Assembly: GCA_028701555.1 (NCBI GenBank)
Contig: JAQVQN010000047.1
Coordinates: 1-10,578, forward strand
Origin: Kiritimatiellia bacterium
Lineage (GTDB): Bacteria; Verrucomicrobiota; Kiritimatiellia; RFP12; UBA1067
Direction: 5' to 3'
Length of the DNA: 10,578 nt
In this document: piece after piece, positions 1 through 8,355 of the stretch
Layout of the letters: each line of letters opens with the position of its first letter
Position numbering within the stretch: position 1 is the first letter of the stretch
Program-made: the position numbers and the translations under genes
Notes under the pieces: generated by a model
What the model saw: only the letters and a program-made list of their open reading frames with translations
Databases searched by the model: none
Told to the model about the DNA's origin: nothing

Positions 1-2
1 GG

Positions 3-1850
3 CCAGCTAACCCGCGCCTGATCCCCAGTGTGTTTTTATTCACACGCAACGGCAACGCCAGCCTTAACGCGGCCAAACGCCTGTCATCCGGCTATCCTCC
101 TGCCGCCAATGCGTTTTTCAGCGAATGGCCTTGTATCGGTTCAATGGTCAACCCGTTCGGCCCAGACGATGATTATGCATCCTGGTACGTGGGGTGCCTT
201 TATCTGGATAAGCCTGAGAAAATCTACTTTGCAACTGTTTCGGATGAAGGTTCGGAGTTCGCCATCAACGGCAAGAACATCCACAGTTGGCCCGGTCTGC
301 ATACCCGGCACGGCGGTGCCCAGGGGCAGCGCGGTGATCATGTGGAACTGCCTGCCGGTCTGCACCGGATCGACTATTACCATTTCGAGGCGCGCGGTAC
401 GCAGGAGGCGCAGCTTGTATGGCGCCGCAAGGGTGTCACCGAGGGCGACTTGCCGGAAATGGTAACAGGATTCGCCCGCTCCGGTGAGGCTTCTGTACGC
501 AGGATAATTTTCCGTGACGGCAGAACCTGCGCGGTGATTCGCGGGGCGAATGAGCCCAACGGATATCTGTGGCTGGGCGACCAGCCTTTGACGCTGTTCT
601 CTTTGTCCTGTCAAGGACTTGACCGCTCCGCCCCCAACACCTCTTTGGAGTGGGAATTCGACAAGTCCAAAAGATTCGATGCGCTTGAGCTAGAATGGCT
701 GGTTTCCGGCGATCACGACCTTATGTCATATCCTGTTACATTGGCGGTCTCTAATGCTGCCGGAGTGGCACGTACAACCGCACGGCTGCTCAGTCCATGG
801 ACACCGACTGCGCTCTCGCTGGAAAATCCCACGGATCGACTGGCTTTCCGCAAGGCTTTTTACAATATGCTGCGGGCTGTGCCGCAGCCGCACGATCCTT
901 GCACAGACTGGAAAAAAGATTATTGGGGTATGTTGATCGAACTGCTGGAGCCTTACCGGGCCGGGCCGATACTTGTAGAACTTTTCACCCGCGGCTTCGA
1001 TTCCCTACAGAAGCTACCTGCCGAACAGCGCTGGGCACTGGAAGAGCGGTTTGTTGAAACCTTGCGAATGCAGCGCAATGACAAACAGACGCTTGAATGG
1101 ATCGCGCGGCTCGAAAGCAACGAGAGAAACAACTCGCGTAAATTCCGCTGGAAAGACGAGCGCGTCAGTTTCCTGTTGTTCCACATGAACGATCTGGAAG
1201 GGGCAAAACGTGAGGGAACGCTGCTCAAAGAGGCCGCTCTCGCGCCGGATCAGACCCAAATCGCTGCTTTGCGCCTAGGGGATATCGAGCGGACGGCGGG
1301 CAACCGTGACACGGCTCTGAAGTTTTATCAGGAGGCTCAGGAGCGCTACCGCAGCCGTAACAAGCTCGGTATGGCCGGTGGCAGGCTGGCTTATGTGAGC
1401 CCGCGCAAACGATCCGAAAAAGAGAAGAGCGGCAAACAGCAAACCGTGGCGAACCAGCGTAGGGTGGACGATTGGAAAATCTATACGGTCCACGACTCTT
1501 CAATGTACACGACCATTACCAGCTTTCTAGAGCAGGACGCCATTGCGGAAGCATTCCAGAAGCTCAGCGACTGGGAAAACGAGTCGCCAGTTTCCAAACT
1601 TGGGGGAGAGTATGCGCTGGCCGAGGCGGCTATTTATATATATGTCGAGGACGTGCGCCGAGCGGTCCATACGCTTACGGCTTATCGCAAGACCGTCGCG
1701 ATGAGTGCGCAGCTTGCCGACGCAATGAAACTGGAGTTGGAGTGCCACCAGCGCCTTAATAACCAGGCGGCGGTCAAAGAGGTGGCTGAGGAGTTTCTGA
1801 AAAGGTTTCCGGGACACCCCTTTGAGGCGAAAATGAAAGAGGCGTTGTGA
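3..1850 (+). CDS. PA14-like and TPR-like repeat protein, 5' end cut by the window
   Basis: The reading frame is open to the left edge (first full codon at 3), so this is the 3' part of a longer gene. The GTG at 30 is only the first start-like codon inside it. Numbering from that GTG, residues about 50-135 resemble a PA14 module: the stretch SDEGSEFAINGKNIHSWPG, then a Leu-Pro-Ala-Gly-Leu-His turn and a terminal Gln-Leu-Val-Trp strand match the usual 'SDDGs-lwIDG ... L.aG.h ... l.W' pattern. Residues about 300-600 are almost all helical. They include TPR-like pairs around 408-442 (LGDIERTAGNRDTALKFYQE) and 575-600 (a typical 'EEFLKRFPGHP' end). PA14 modules often bind glycans on extracytoplasmic proteins, so an exported or envelope role is inferred; any signal peptide lies outside the window. 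The enzymatic role is unknown. The next gene starts 68 bases downstream on the same strand. Confidence 0.75.
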   Translation, partial: PANPRLIPSVFLFTRNGNASLNAAKRLSSGYPPAANAFFSEWPCIGSMVNPFGPDDDYASWYVGCLYLDKPEKIYFATVSDEGSEFAINGKNIHSWPGLHTRHGGAQGQRGDHVELPAGLHRIDYYHFEARGTQEAQLVWRRKGVTEGDLPEMVTGFARSGEASVRRIIFRDGRTCAVIRGANEPNGYLWLGDQPLTLFSLSCQGLDRSAPNTSLEWEFDKSKRFDALELEWLVSGDHDLMSYPVTLAVSNAAGVARTTARLLSPWTPTALSLENPTDRLAFRKAFYNMLRAVPQPHDPCTDWKKDYWGMLIELLEPYRAGPILVELFTRGFDSLQKLPAEQRWALEERFVETLRMQRNDKQTLEWIARLESNERNNSRKFRWKDERVSFLLFHMNDLEGAKREGTLLKEAALAPDQTQIAALRLGDIERTAGNRDTALKFYQEAQERYRSRNKLGMAGGRLAYVSPRKRSEKEKSGKQQTVANQRRVDDWKIYTVHDSSMYTTITSFLEQDAIAEAFQKLSDWENESPVSKLGGEYALAEAAIYIYVEDVRRAVHTLTAYRKTVAMSAQLADAMKLELECHQRLNNQAAVKEVAEEFLKRFPGHPFEAKMKEAL

Positions 1851-1862
1851 GAAGTGTATTAT

Positions 1863-1878
1863 TTCATTAGTTCGTTAG
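1863..1878. repeat. Two adjacent 8-base copies (TTCATTAG TTCGTTAG)
   Basis: TTCATTAG at 1863-1870 is followed directly by TTCGTTAG at 1871-1878, with 7 of 8 bases identical. They lie in the gap after the PA14/TPR gene and before the second tandem repeat at 1908. Two short copies could be chance. Their position next to another tandem duplication suggests a degenerate intergenic repeat tract. Confidence 0.4.
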
Positions 1879-1907
1879 CGTGTTGTTTGAGGAGAAAGCT
1901 TTTTTTG

Positions 1908-1939
1908 GGAATGGTGTAATGATGGAATGGTGCAATAGT
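1908..1939. repeat. Tandem pair of 16-base units spanning a start codon
   Basis: GGAATGGTGTAATGAT (1908-1923) is followed directly by GGAATGGTGCAATAGT (1924-1939); 13 of 16 positions match. The pair covers the likely start codons (1919 or 1922) of the following secreted-protein gene and its first codons. The unit is not a multiple of three, so gain or loss of one copy would shift the frame or replace the start. It looks like an intergenic repeat that has run into the N-terminus. Confidence 0.55.
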
Positions 1940-2839
1940 GGAGCTAAATCGCTTAGGATAGCGTTTTTTCGCGGCGCGTTCGTTTGTGTGGGCTTGTTGT
2001 GGCTGAGCCTTGCGGCGTGGGGCGGCATCAAGATCGACCCCGGCAACATGTCGCCATACAGCAAGACCAAGGTCAGCGCTAACCTCTACGCCAAACCTGA
2101 CCCAGATGCGCTGGGCGGCATCAAAGGTGTCATTGCCGACGCGCCCTCAGAGGTGCTGGGGGTCTTGGTGATACCGCAGAAATTCCCAGATGTTTCGGCC
2201 TTGTCAAACATCGAGGGTGGCTTGTCGGACAAGAACGCCAGAAACATCAACAAGGACATGAAAAACGAGGTGTACCTGGCCGGACTTGGCGGGGACAACT
2301 CGTTTGTACTATACGGTCTGCCGCCCGGCAGGTATGACCTTTTTGTGCTGTGTGAGAACGCCTTTTATGAGGGGTTGATGCTTTCTCGCGCTGAAAACAC
2401 GCTCTCCGAGCCTGACATTAAATCGATCAAGGATAAGATCAACGAATCCAATCCTTTTTTCAACTTGAAACACCAGCATCGGATCGAGGGACAGACCGGC
2501 ACCTACGGCAAAGCCCGCGTTGTGGAGCAGGAGGTGCGGACGTTGCCTGTGACTTTGCAGAGTGCTGAGGTGCTGACGCATATCCAGATCCGCAGTATCA
2601 AGCTGTGTTTTATGGAGAGCGTCGGGACCGCGCGTCTGGGGACTCACTGGGAGATGAAAAAGACTCGCGAGATGACTAGACAGGAGCTTGGTCCGCCTGA
2701 TACCAAAGGCCTTATACCAGGGTATTTTAGGAAGTCGTTGCAGGGTTTCCGTGTTTCTACCAGGCTCCGCGATGTGGGAGTGATCAGTATTGCAGCGGAG
2801 TCTACGCAGGGCGCGGAAAGTTCCGCTGCAGAAGAATGA
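1919..2839 (+). CDS. Secreted protein with a carboxypeptidase-regulatory-like segment
   Basis: No named family was recognised. The frame could open at a GTG at 1880, but that codon has no Shine-Dalgarno sequence. ATG at 1919 (or the adjacent ATG at 1922) has a weak GGGA about 8 bases upstream and gives a better signal peptide, so 1919 is chosen (306 aa). The N-terminus has basic residues, then a hydrophobic run (AFVCVGLLWLSLAAWGG), which predicts Sec export. The mature part has a segment ending in 'SFVLYGLPPGRYDLFVL', typical of carboxypeptidase-regulatory or prealbumin-like beta-sandwich domains. A charged helical stretch and a second beta-rich region follow. It lies 68 bases after the PA14/TPR gene and 52 before the FHA-MoxR gene, on the same strand. 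An envelope or periplasmic partner of the MoxR unit is possible, but this is inference from position only. Confidence 0.7.
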   Translation: MMEWCNSGAKSLRIAFFRGAFVCVGLLWLSLAAWGGIKIDPGNMSPYSKTKVSANLYAKPDPDALGGIKGVIADAPSEVLGVLVIPQKFPDVSALSNIEGGLSDKNARNINKDMKNEVYLAGLGGDNSFVLYGLPPGRYDLFVLCENAFYEGLMLSRAENTLSEPDIKSIKDKINESNPFFNLKHQHRIEGQTGTYGKARVVEQEVRTLPVTLQSAEVLTHIQIRSIKLCFMESVGTARLGTHWEMKKTREMTRQELGPPDTKGLIPGYFRKSLQGFRVSTRLRDVGVISIAAESTQGAESSAAEE

Positions 2840-2848
2840 TTGGGACAT

Positions 2849-2874
2849 CAGCAGGTTCAAGCGTGCTGTTTTTT
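2849..2874 (+). terminator. Possible weak intrinsic terminator or attenuator
   Basis: CAGCA (2849-2853) and TGCTG (2864-2868) form a 5-bp stem around a 10-base loop, followed directly by six T (2869-2874). It lies between the secreted-protein gene and the FHA-MoxR gene. The stem is short, so full termination is doubtful. Partial termination that lowers expression of the downstream genes is possible. Confidence 0.3.
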
Positions 2875-2891
2875 AAAAATGAGGGAATGAC

Positions 2892-4301
<1,410 letters not shown>

Positions 4302-4315
4302 GAACGCATTAGCGT

Positions 4316-5125
4316 ATGACAAATGATTTTCTTGAAAGGCTTGAAGGCCTTTATAACGGTTATGTTGATTCTTTCCGGGACGCAGACGGCGCTTTGCCGG
4401 AGATGCTCGGTCTGAAGTTGCGGCACACGCGTGGGGTTGTCGATGACGCCGCGCTAATCATGGCCGGTGAAGGGTGGGCGGCTGGGAGCTGCGTGCTGGG
4501 CCGGGCATGTGCCCTGCTGCATGACACCGGTCGTTATTCCCAGTGGCAGGAGTTCGGGACATTCCAGGATTCAAGGTCAGTCGATCACGCGCGGCGGGGG
4601 GTGGAGGTCATAACGCGCGAAGGCTGGCTTACCGCGTTGATGGCGTCAGAACGCAAGGCGGCTATTGTGTCGGTGGCGTTGCACAACCGCAGGGTTTTGC
4701 CCGTAGGGCTAGACGCGGCAACCACGGCGTTCGCGCATTTGGTACGGGATGCCGACAAGCTTGATATCTTCAGGGTTTTTGAGGCGGCTGTGGCTGACGG
4801 GATGTTGGAGCGTAATCCTGAGATGACGTGGGGCTTGCGGATGGACGGGCCACCCGCGCAAGATGTTTTGCGGGCTGTCGCTGCTGGCCACACCGTAGAT
4901 TACGCGCAGGTCAAATCGCTGGCTGATTTCATATTGATCCAGATCGGTTGGCTGTCCGGCGGCTTGCACTACCGCGCCGCGTTGAGGCTGGCTGCTGTGC
5001 GCAAGGCTCTTGAATTCCGCGAAGATTTCTTGCTCAAATTATGTGGGAAGGATGCAGTCAAGGAGTGTTGCGATGATGTGAGAGTGCGGTTGTCCAAGCG
5101 ATTGAATGAAACGGAGGCAACTTGA
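4316..5125 (+). CDS. HD-domain phosphohydrolase-like protein
   Basis: This 269-aa cytoplasmic protein has no signal peptide or membrane segment. The metal-binding pattern of the HD superfamily is visible: His37 (LKLRHTRGV), the signature His69-Asp70 (ALLHDTGRYSQW), His91 (SVDHARRGVE), His123 (VALHNRR), and an Asp-rich helix around 144-150 (RDADKLD). HD proteins hydrolyse phosphate esters, including nucleotides and cyclic nucleotides. Nothing here fixes the substrate, and this is not the longer HD-GYP type. The ATG at 4316 is 14 bases after the FHA-MoxR stop and has no clear Shine-Dalgarno sequence, so translation may depend on coupling to the upstream gene. Its stop overlaps the start of the lipid-kinase-like gene by four bases. 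Joint expression of the three genes is therefore very likely. Confidence 0.85.
   Translation: MTNDFLERLEGLYNGYVDSFRDADGALPEMLGLKLRHTRGVVDDAALIMAGEGWAAGSCVLGRACALLHDTGRYSQWQEFGTFQDSRSVDHARRGVEVITREGWLTALMASERKAAIVSVALHNRRVLPVGLDAATTAFAHLVRDADKLDIFRVFEAAVADGMLERNPEMTWGLRMDGPPAQDVLRAVAAGHTVDYAQVKSLADFILIQIGWLSGGLHYRAALRLAAVRKALEFREDFLLKLCGKDAVKECCDDVRVRLSKRLNETEAT
5113..5117 (+). promoter_or_regulatory. Shine-Dalgarno GGAGG fixing a TTG start
   Basis: GGAGG lies four bases before the TTG at 5122. It supports this rare start codon, which overlaps the TGA of the HD-domain gene in the string TTGA (5122-5125). Translational coupling is the likely arrangement. Confidence 0.7.
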
Positions 5126-6018
5126 AGGCTTTGTTTGTTGTGGCTTCGACGGTTGGAGAGTTTGACCGCGAGACTTTGCGTCTTGCTGCACAGGCTCACT
5201 CCGAGGCTTGCGGTTTTGAGTTCGACATTTGCATTGTCAGTCCAGGCGAGGATATCACTGCGGCGATTGCCCGGAATGACATGTCCGGCATCGGTTGCCT
5301 GGCGGCTGTTGGCGGCGACGGCACAGTTTCCGCCGTAGCGCATGAGCTAGTTGGAAGGGGGCTTGCCTTGGGCATCGTGCCTGCGGGCACGGGCAATCTG
5401 GTAGCGAGGGAACTAGGTGTTCCGCTAGCGATCGGGGAAGCGGTGGCACTGATAGCGCGGGGCGGCGGGCTTAGAAGGATCGACGCGATGCAGATAGGGG
5501 ACCGCACCTATCTCTTGAATGCCGGTGTTGGTATAAATGCCGAGGTGATTGACCAGACCTCCCGCCTGGGTAAAAGTCTTTTCGGTCGCTCCGCTTATGT
5601 CGGGACTGCGGTTTGGAAGGTTCTGCAGGCGAGGCCGCAGCGCTTCGAGGTTACTGTCGATGATGACACCAATGTCTACAATGCCACCGATATCGCCATC
5701 TCGAACTGCGGCATTCTGGCGCGGGCACTGAATCCTAACGGTCCGGATATCCGCGCTGACGATGGTCAGGTTGATGTCTGCATACTGTGCATGAAGACCC
5801 CGCTGGAATATCCCTGGTATTATTTTCTCAAGCGTATCGCTCCAGGGCGCGTGAACAAGATCATTCACGAGATGCCGGCGCTAAAGCGCGTAACTATCAA
5901 AAGCGCCGCGCCGGTGATTGTTCAGGCTGACGGCGACATTATCGGCAACACGCCGTTGACGATAGAGGTGCTGCCGAAAGCGGTCACGGTGATTGTGCCG
6001 ACTCTCCGCGTAAGTTGA
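5122..6018 (+). CDS. Diacylglycerol/lipid-kinase family protein (YegS/LCB5-like)
   Basis: This 298-aa protein starts at TTG (GGAGG four bases upstream) and overlaps the HD gene by four bases. The kinase catalytic-domain signature GGDGT is at 64-68. PAGTGN at 86-91 supplies the nucleotide-binding turn, 'LLNAGVGINAE' near 130-140 matches the second-domain start, and a C-terminal 'QADGD' (268-272) matches the family's late DGE-type acidic motif. Such enzymes move the ATP gamma-phosphate onto diacylglycerol, sphingoid bases or related lipids at the inner membrane. The specific lipid cannot be told. The N-terminus reads MKALFVVASTVGEFD, so the usual Asn-Pro-x-(Ser/Ala)-Gly loop of the first strand is missing or strongly altered. 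The acceptor, or even activity, is therefore uncertain. The gene ends 8 bases before the convergent DUF4838 gene. Confidence 0.87.
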   Translation: MKALFVVASTVGEFDRETLRLAAQAHSEACGFEFDICIVSPGEDITAAIARNDMSGIGCLAAVGGDGTVSAVAHELVGRGLALGIVPAGTGNLVARELGVPLAIGEAVALIARGGGLRRIDAMQIGDRTYLLNAGVGINAEVIDQTSRLGKSLFGRSAYVGTAVWKVLQARPQRFEVTVDDDTNVYNATDIAISNCGILARALNPNGPDIRADDGQVDVCILCMKTPLEYPWYYFLKRIAPGRVNKIIHEMPALKRVTIKSAAPVIVQADGDIIGNTPLTIEVLPKAVTVIVPTLRVS

Positions 6019-6026
6019 GAATCAGG

Positions 6027-8327
6027 TCAATCCACACGTGACAGCTCAAGCTTGTCAATGTAAAGGGCCTGAATGAAAGATTCCGCGCCACCCTTTTTGT
6101 CAAATCTTCCGGGACCGATCCAGAAGTAATGTCCGGTTTCAGGGACCCATTCCGCCACTTCATGCCACTCATAGCCGTCGCCTACCTGAGAGGACTTGCG
6201 CTCAATCCCTCCGCAAGGGCGTTTATTGTCTGCGTCATAAACGCCAGCCCAGAAAGCTTCGCCTTCCTGGCCGGGCTTCTTCTCCACGCGCACGCGCATG
6301 CGGAGGCGGTATTTTTGTCCTTGGTCAAAAGCGACATTACGGAAGTGCAAGGTCGTGCACCACTCGTAATGGGTGTTGTAAAGTTTCATGGCCGAGCCAT
6401 CTTCAGCCAGCGGGTCAGCGACTGTGTCGCCCCATTGGCCACGATTGCCTAAACCCAACAGCGTGTCCTCAACGACCGCACTTGAAGCTGGCTGCGGAGG
6501 CTCAGGCGGGTTCGCGAGATTGCGCCAATAGGACAGTGTCTGGTCATGGTATTCTCCGCTTTCCGAGATTCGGATGTTCCTGGCCTCGTCAAACCGCTTC
6601 ACCAGTTCTGACGCGACTGACCGCATCTCTGGTGTCGGCAAAAACCCCTTGGGTTCTCTTGTGGCCCATACCGTGATCTTTTCGCGTTTAGCCATGCGGT
6701 GCAGACGGACGTGCAGCATTGGCACAGCACTCATGCGCACGTTGTAGGAGTGGGCGGGGGAATCCTTGACAGCCGCCTCCGCCTGTTGCCACAAGGCCGC
6801 TGACCTTGCCATGAACTCTTCTGAAATGTCAGACTTGGTGATATCTTCAAAGATACGCAAAGGTTTTTCGGCTGGGTTCTTGTAAAAAGCGTGCGCCCCG
6901 TCGAAATATTCGCGCACGATAGGTGCGGCTTTGCCATAATAGCCGTTGAAGAAATCAGCCATTAGCGCTTCAAAGTCGCTCTCCGGGTTCCACAGCCATT
7001 TGGCCAGCAGCCAAGCCTTCAGTTCAGCGAAGTCGCCGTGCCGTCCTTGATAGGCGCCTTGCTCGAAAAGGCCTACCACCTTGTTGTCGCGTAAAAAGCG
7101 CACGTTGCCTTGAAGTGCCATCACATTGGGAAATGGACCGGTGTAGTTGCGGAAATTGGTTGTGTAGTCCCAGATGTAGAGCTTGTCGGTCATCGCGCTC
7201 CAAGCTCGGATCTCGTCCACGAATTTGCGGTTTTCTTCAAACGGGCTTTGGTCGAGCGGTACAGAGAAATCGCACTCGATTGTACACAGACGAGGCACGA
7301 CGTTATGACGCGGACGCACGGTCTTTGGCGGCTTGCGTGTGTACTGGTAGGCCAGGGTTTCGATCCAGACGTTTGGAAACTCCTTTTCCACGGCTTCGGC
7401 CACCTTGTTGACGAATTCGATCATTGTTCCGGCTTGTGACCCCTCGCGTTCGTCAACAAGCTTACAGGCTGGACAGGTGCAGAATCGGTGCCAGTCATTC
7501 TGACTTACGCTGAAAAGTTTGGCGGACGGGTCTTTGCGGATGCCGGCCAGCAGGTTTTCCGTCACGATCTTGAGTACATCGGGATTGGTCAGGCACAACT
7601 GCGTGTGGTCTTTGACGCGGCTTCCTTCGATCTCACTGAAATACTCCGGATGCGTGTCGAAATATTTGTCAGGCGGACATAGAGTGTTGAAAGTGTGCAC
7701 AAAGAAGCCGTTGCCGAAACGGATCTTGTCGCCGTGCTTTGCTTGCAGGCGCATGCTGGATCCGTTCGCCTTGTTGCGCGCGGCTAGGTCGCCCTCGAAC
7801 ATGTCGAACCAGAAAGGTTCCCGCATGGCGAAAGCCGGCATCTGGGTCTCGTCGATCAGCGGCACCTCGAAAGTCGTGCGCTGCGGTATCACGCTGTGCC
7901 AGGAAGCGTACCAGCGGCAGCCGCCGAAACGTTCCAGCACCTCATACACGCCGTATAATGTGCCGCGTACAGGTCCGCCGATGACCAGCAGGTGCGGCCG
8001 TTTGGCCACGAGGCGGAAGCCGTCAGCGCCGAGCCTGTCCAGCTCGGCTGGTGCTCCCAGCAGCGTGGCCGTGTGGCGGGTGTCGCCTAGCAGCACAGCT
8101 TTGGCGGGCAAAGGCTCCGCATCGGTCACGATTTGCAACTTTACGCCAGTCATTTCTTCTGTAAAACGCTGGAACTCCTCTGTCGCGTAGAGTTGTGACG
8201 GCGAAGCGTCGGCAGGGCGGACCAGCGTGTAGCTTGCCGGTTGTCCGCGAACGGCTAATGGCAAAGTCTGTGCTTGGGTCATTGCTGCAGTCAACAAGGC
8301 GGTGCACACGATAATACGGCTATGCAT
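6027..8327 (-). CDS. Secreted DUF4838 protein, glycoside-hydrolase-like, with C-terminal carbohydrate-binding-like module
   Basis: This 766-aa protein starts at ATG 8327 with AAGGA six bases upstream. A longer start at 8375 would overlap the upstream gene and put 16 residues before a good Sec signal peptide (MHSRIIVCTALLTAAMTQAQ), so it was not used. Residues about 24-155 resemble the N-terminal alpha/beta domain of GH67 alpha-glucuronidases ('ATEEFQRFTEEMTGV ... GTLYGVYEVLERFGGCRWY'). Residues about 165-465 are the DUF4838 TIM-barrel-like core, with the characteristic Cys cluster FCTCPACK (Cys283, Cys285, Cys288), Asn-Asp-Trp just before it, and an acidic FEQG segment near 422. Residues about 620-766 form a beta-rich sandwich like a carbohydrate-binding module. 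The family probably acts on polysaccharide outside the cytoplasm, but I know of no settled reaction. It lies 28 bases downstream of the TIM-barrel isomerase-like gene, probably in the same operon. Confidence 0.87.
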   Translation of the reverse strand: MHSRIIVCTALLTAAMTQAQTLPLAVRGQPASYTLVRPADASPSQLYATEEFQRFTEEMTGVKLQIVTDAEPLPAKAVLLGDTRHTATLLGAPAELDRLGADGFRLVAKRPHLLVIGGPVRGTLYGVYEVLERFGGCRWYASWHSVIPQRTTFEVPLIDETQMPAFAMREPFWFDMFEGDLAARNKANGSSMRLQAKHGDKIRFGNGFFVHTFNTLCPPDKYFDTHPEYFSEIEGSRVKDHTQLCLTNPDVLKIVTENLLAGIRKDPSAKLFSVSQNDWHRFCTCPACKLVDEREGSQAGTMIEFVNKVAEAVEKEFPNVWIETLAYQYTRKPPKTVRPRHNVVPRLCTIECDFSVPLDQSPFEENRKFVDEIRAWSAMTDKLYIWDYTTNFRNYTGPFPNVMALQGNVRFLRDNKVVGLFEQGAYQGRHGDFAELKAWLLAKWLWNPESDFEALMADFFNGYYGKAAPIVREYFDGAHAFYKNPAEKPLRIFEDITKSDISEEFMARSAALWQQAEAAVKDSPAHSYNVRMSAVPMLHVRLHRMAKREKITVWATREPKGFLPTPEMRSVASELVKRFDEARNIRISESGEYHDQTLSYWRNLANPPEPPQPASSAVVEDTLLGLGNRGQWGDTVADPLAEDGSAMKLYNTHYEWCTTLHFRNVAFDQGQKYRLRMRVRVEKKPGQEGEAFWAGVYDADNKRPCGGIERKSSQVGDGYEWHEVAEWVPETGHYFWIGPGRFDKKGGAESFIQALYIDKLELSRVD

Positions 8328-8333
8328 GATTTG

Positions 8334-8338
8334 TCCTT
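8334..8338 (-). promoter_or_regulatory. Shine-Dalgarno AAGGA that decides the DUF4838 start
   Basis: On the minus strand AAGGA precedes the ATG at 8327 by six bases. This supports the short form that begins with the signal peptide rather than the in-frame ATG at 8375. Confidence 0.65.
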
Positions 8339-8355
8339 TTGCGGAGTTCCAAGAG

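Noticed and set aside
30..32. GTG as true start of the first gene
   Set aside because: The frame stays open to the window edge and the PA14-like module begins soon after, so the real start is very probably outside the window.
141..614. Open minus-strand frame of 157 codons
   Set aside because: It is antisense to the PA14-like module, and the translation shows no domain or signal.
5425..5868. Open minus-strand frame of 147 codons
   Set aside because: It is antisense to the lipid-kinase-like gene, whose GGDGT and PAGTGN motifs show which strand codes.
7519..8190. Open plus-strand frame of 223 codons
   Set aside because: It lies wholly antisense to the DUF4838 gene, and its translation is Ser/Arg/Cys-rich with no recognisable fold, typical of a shadow frame.
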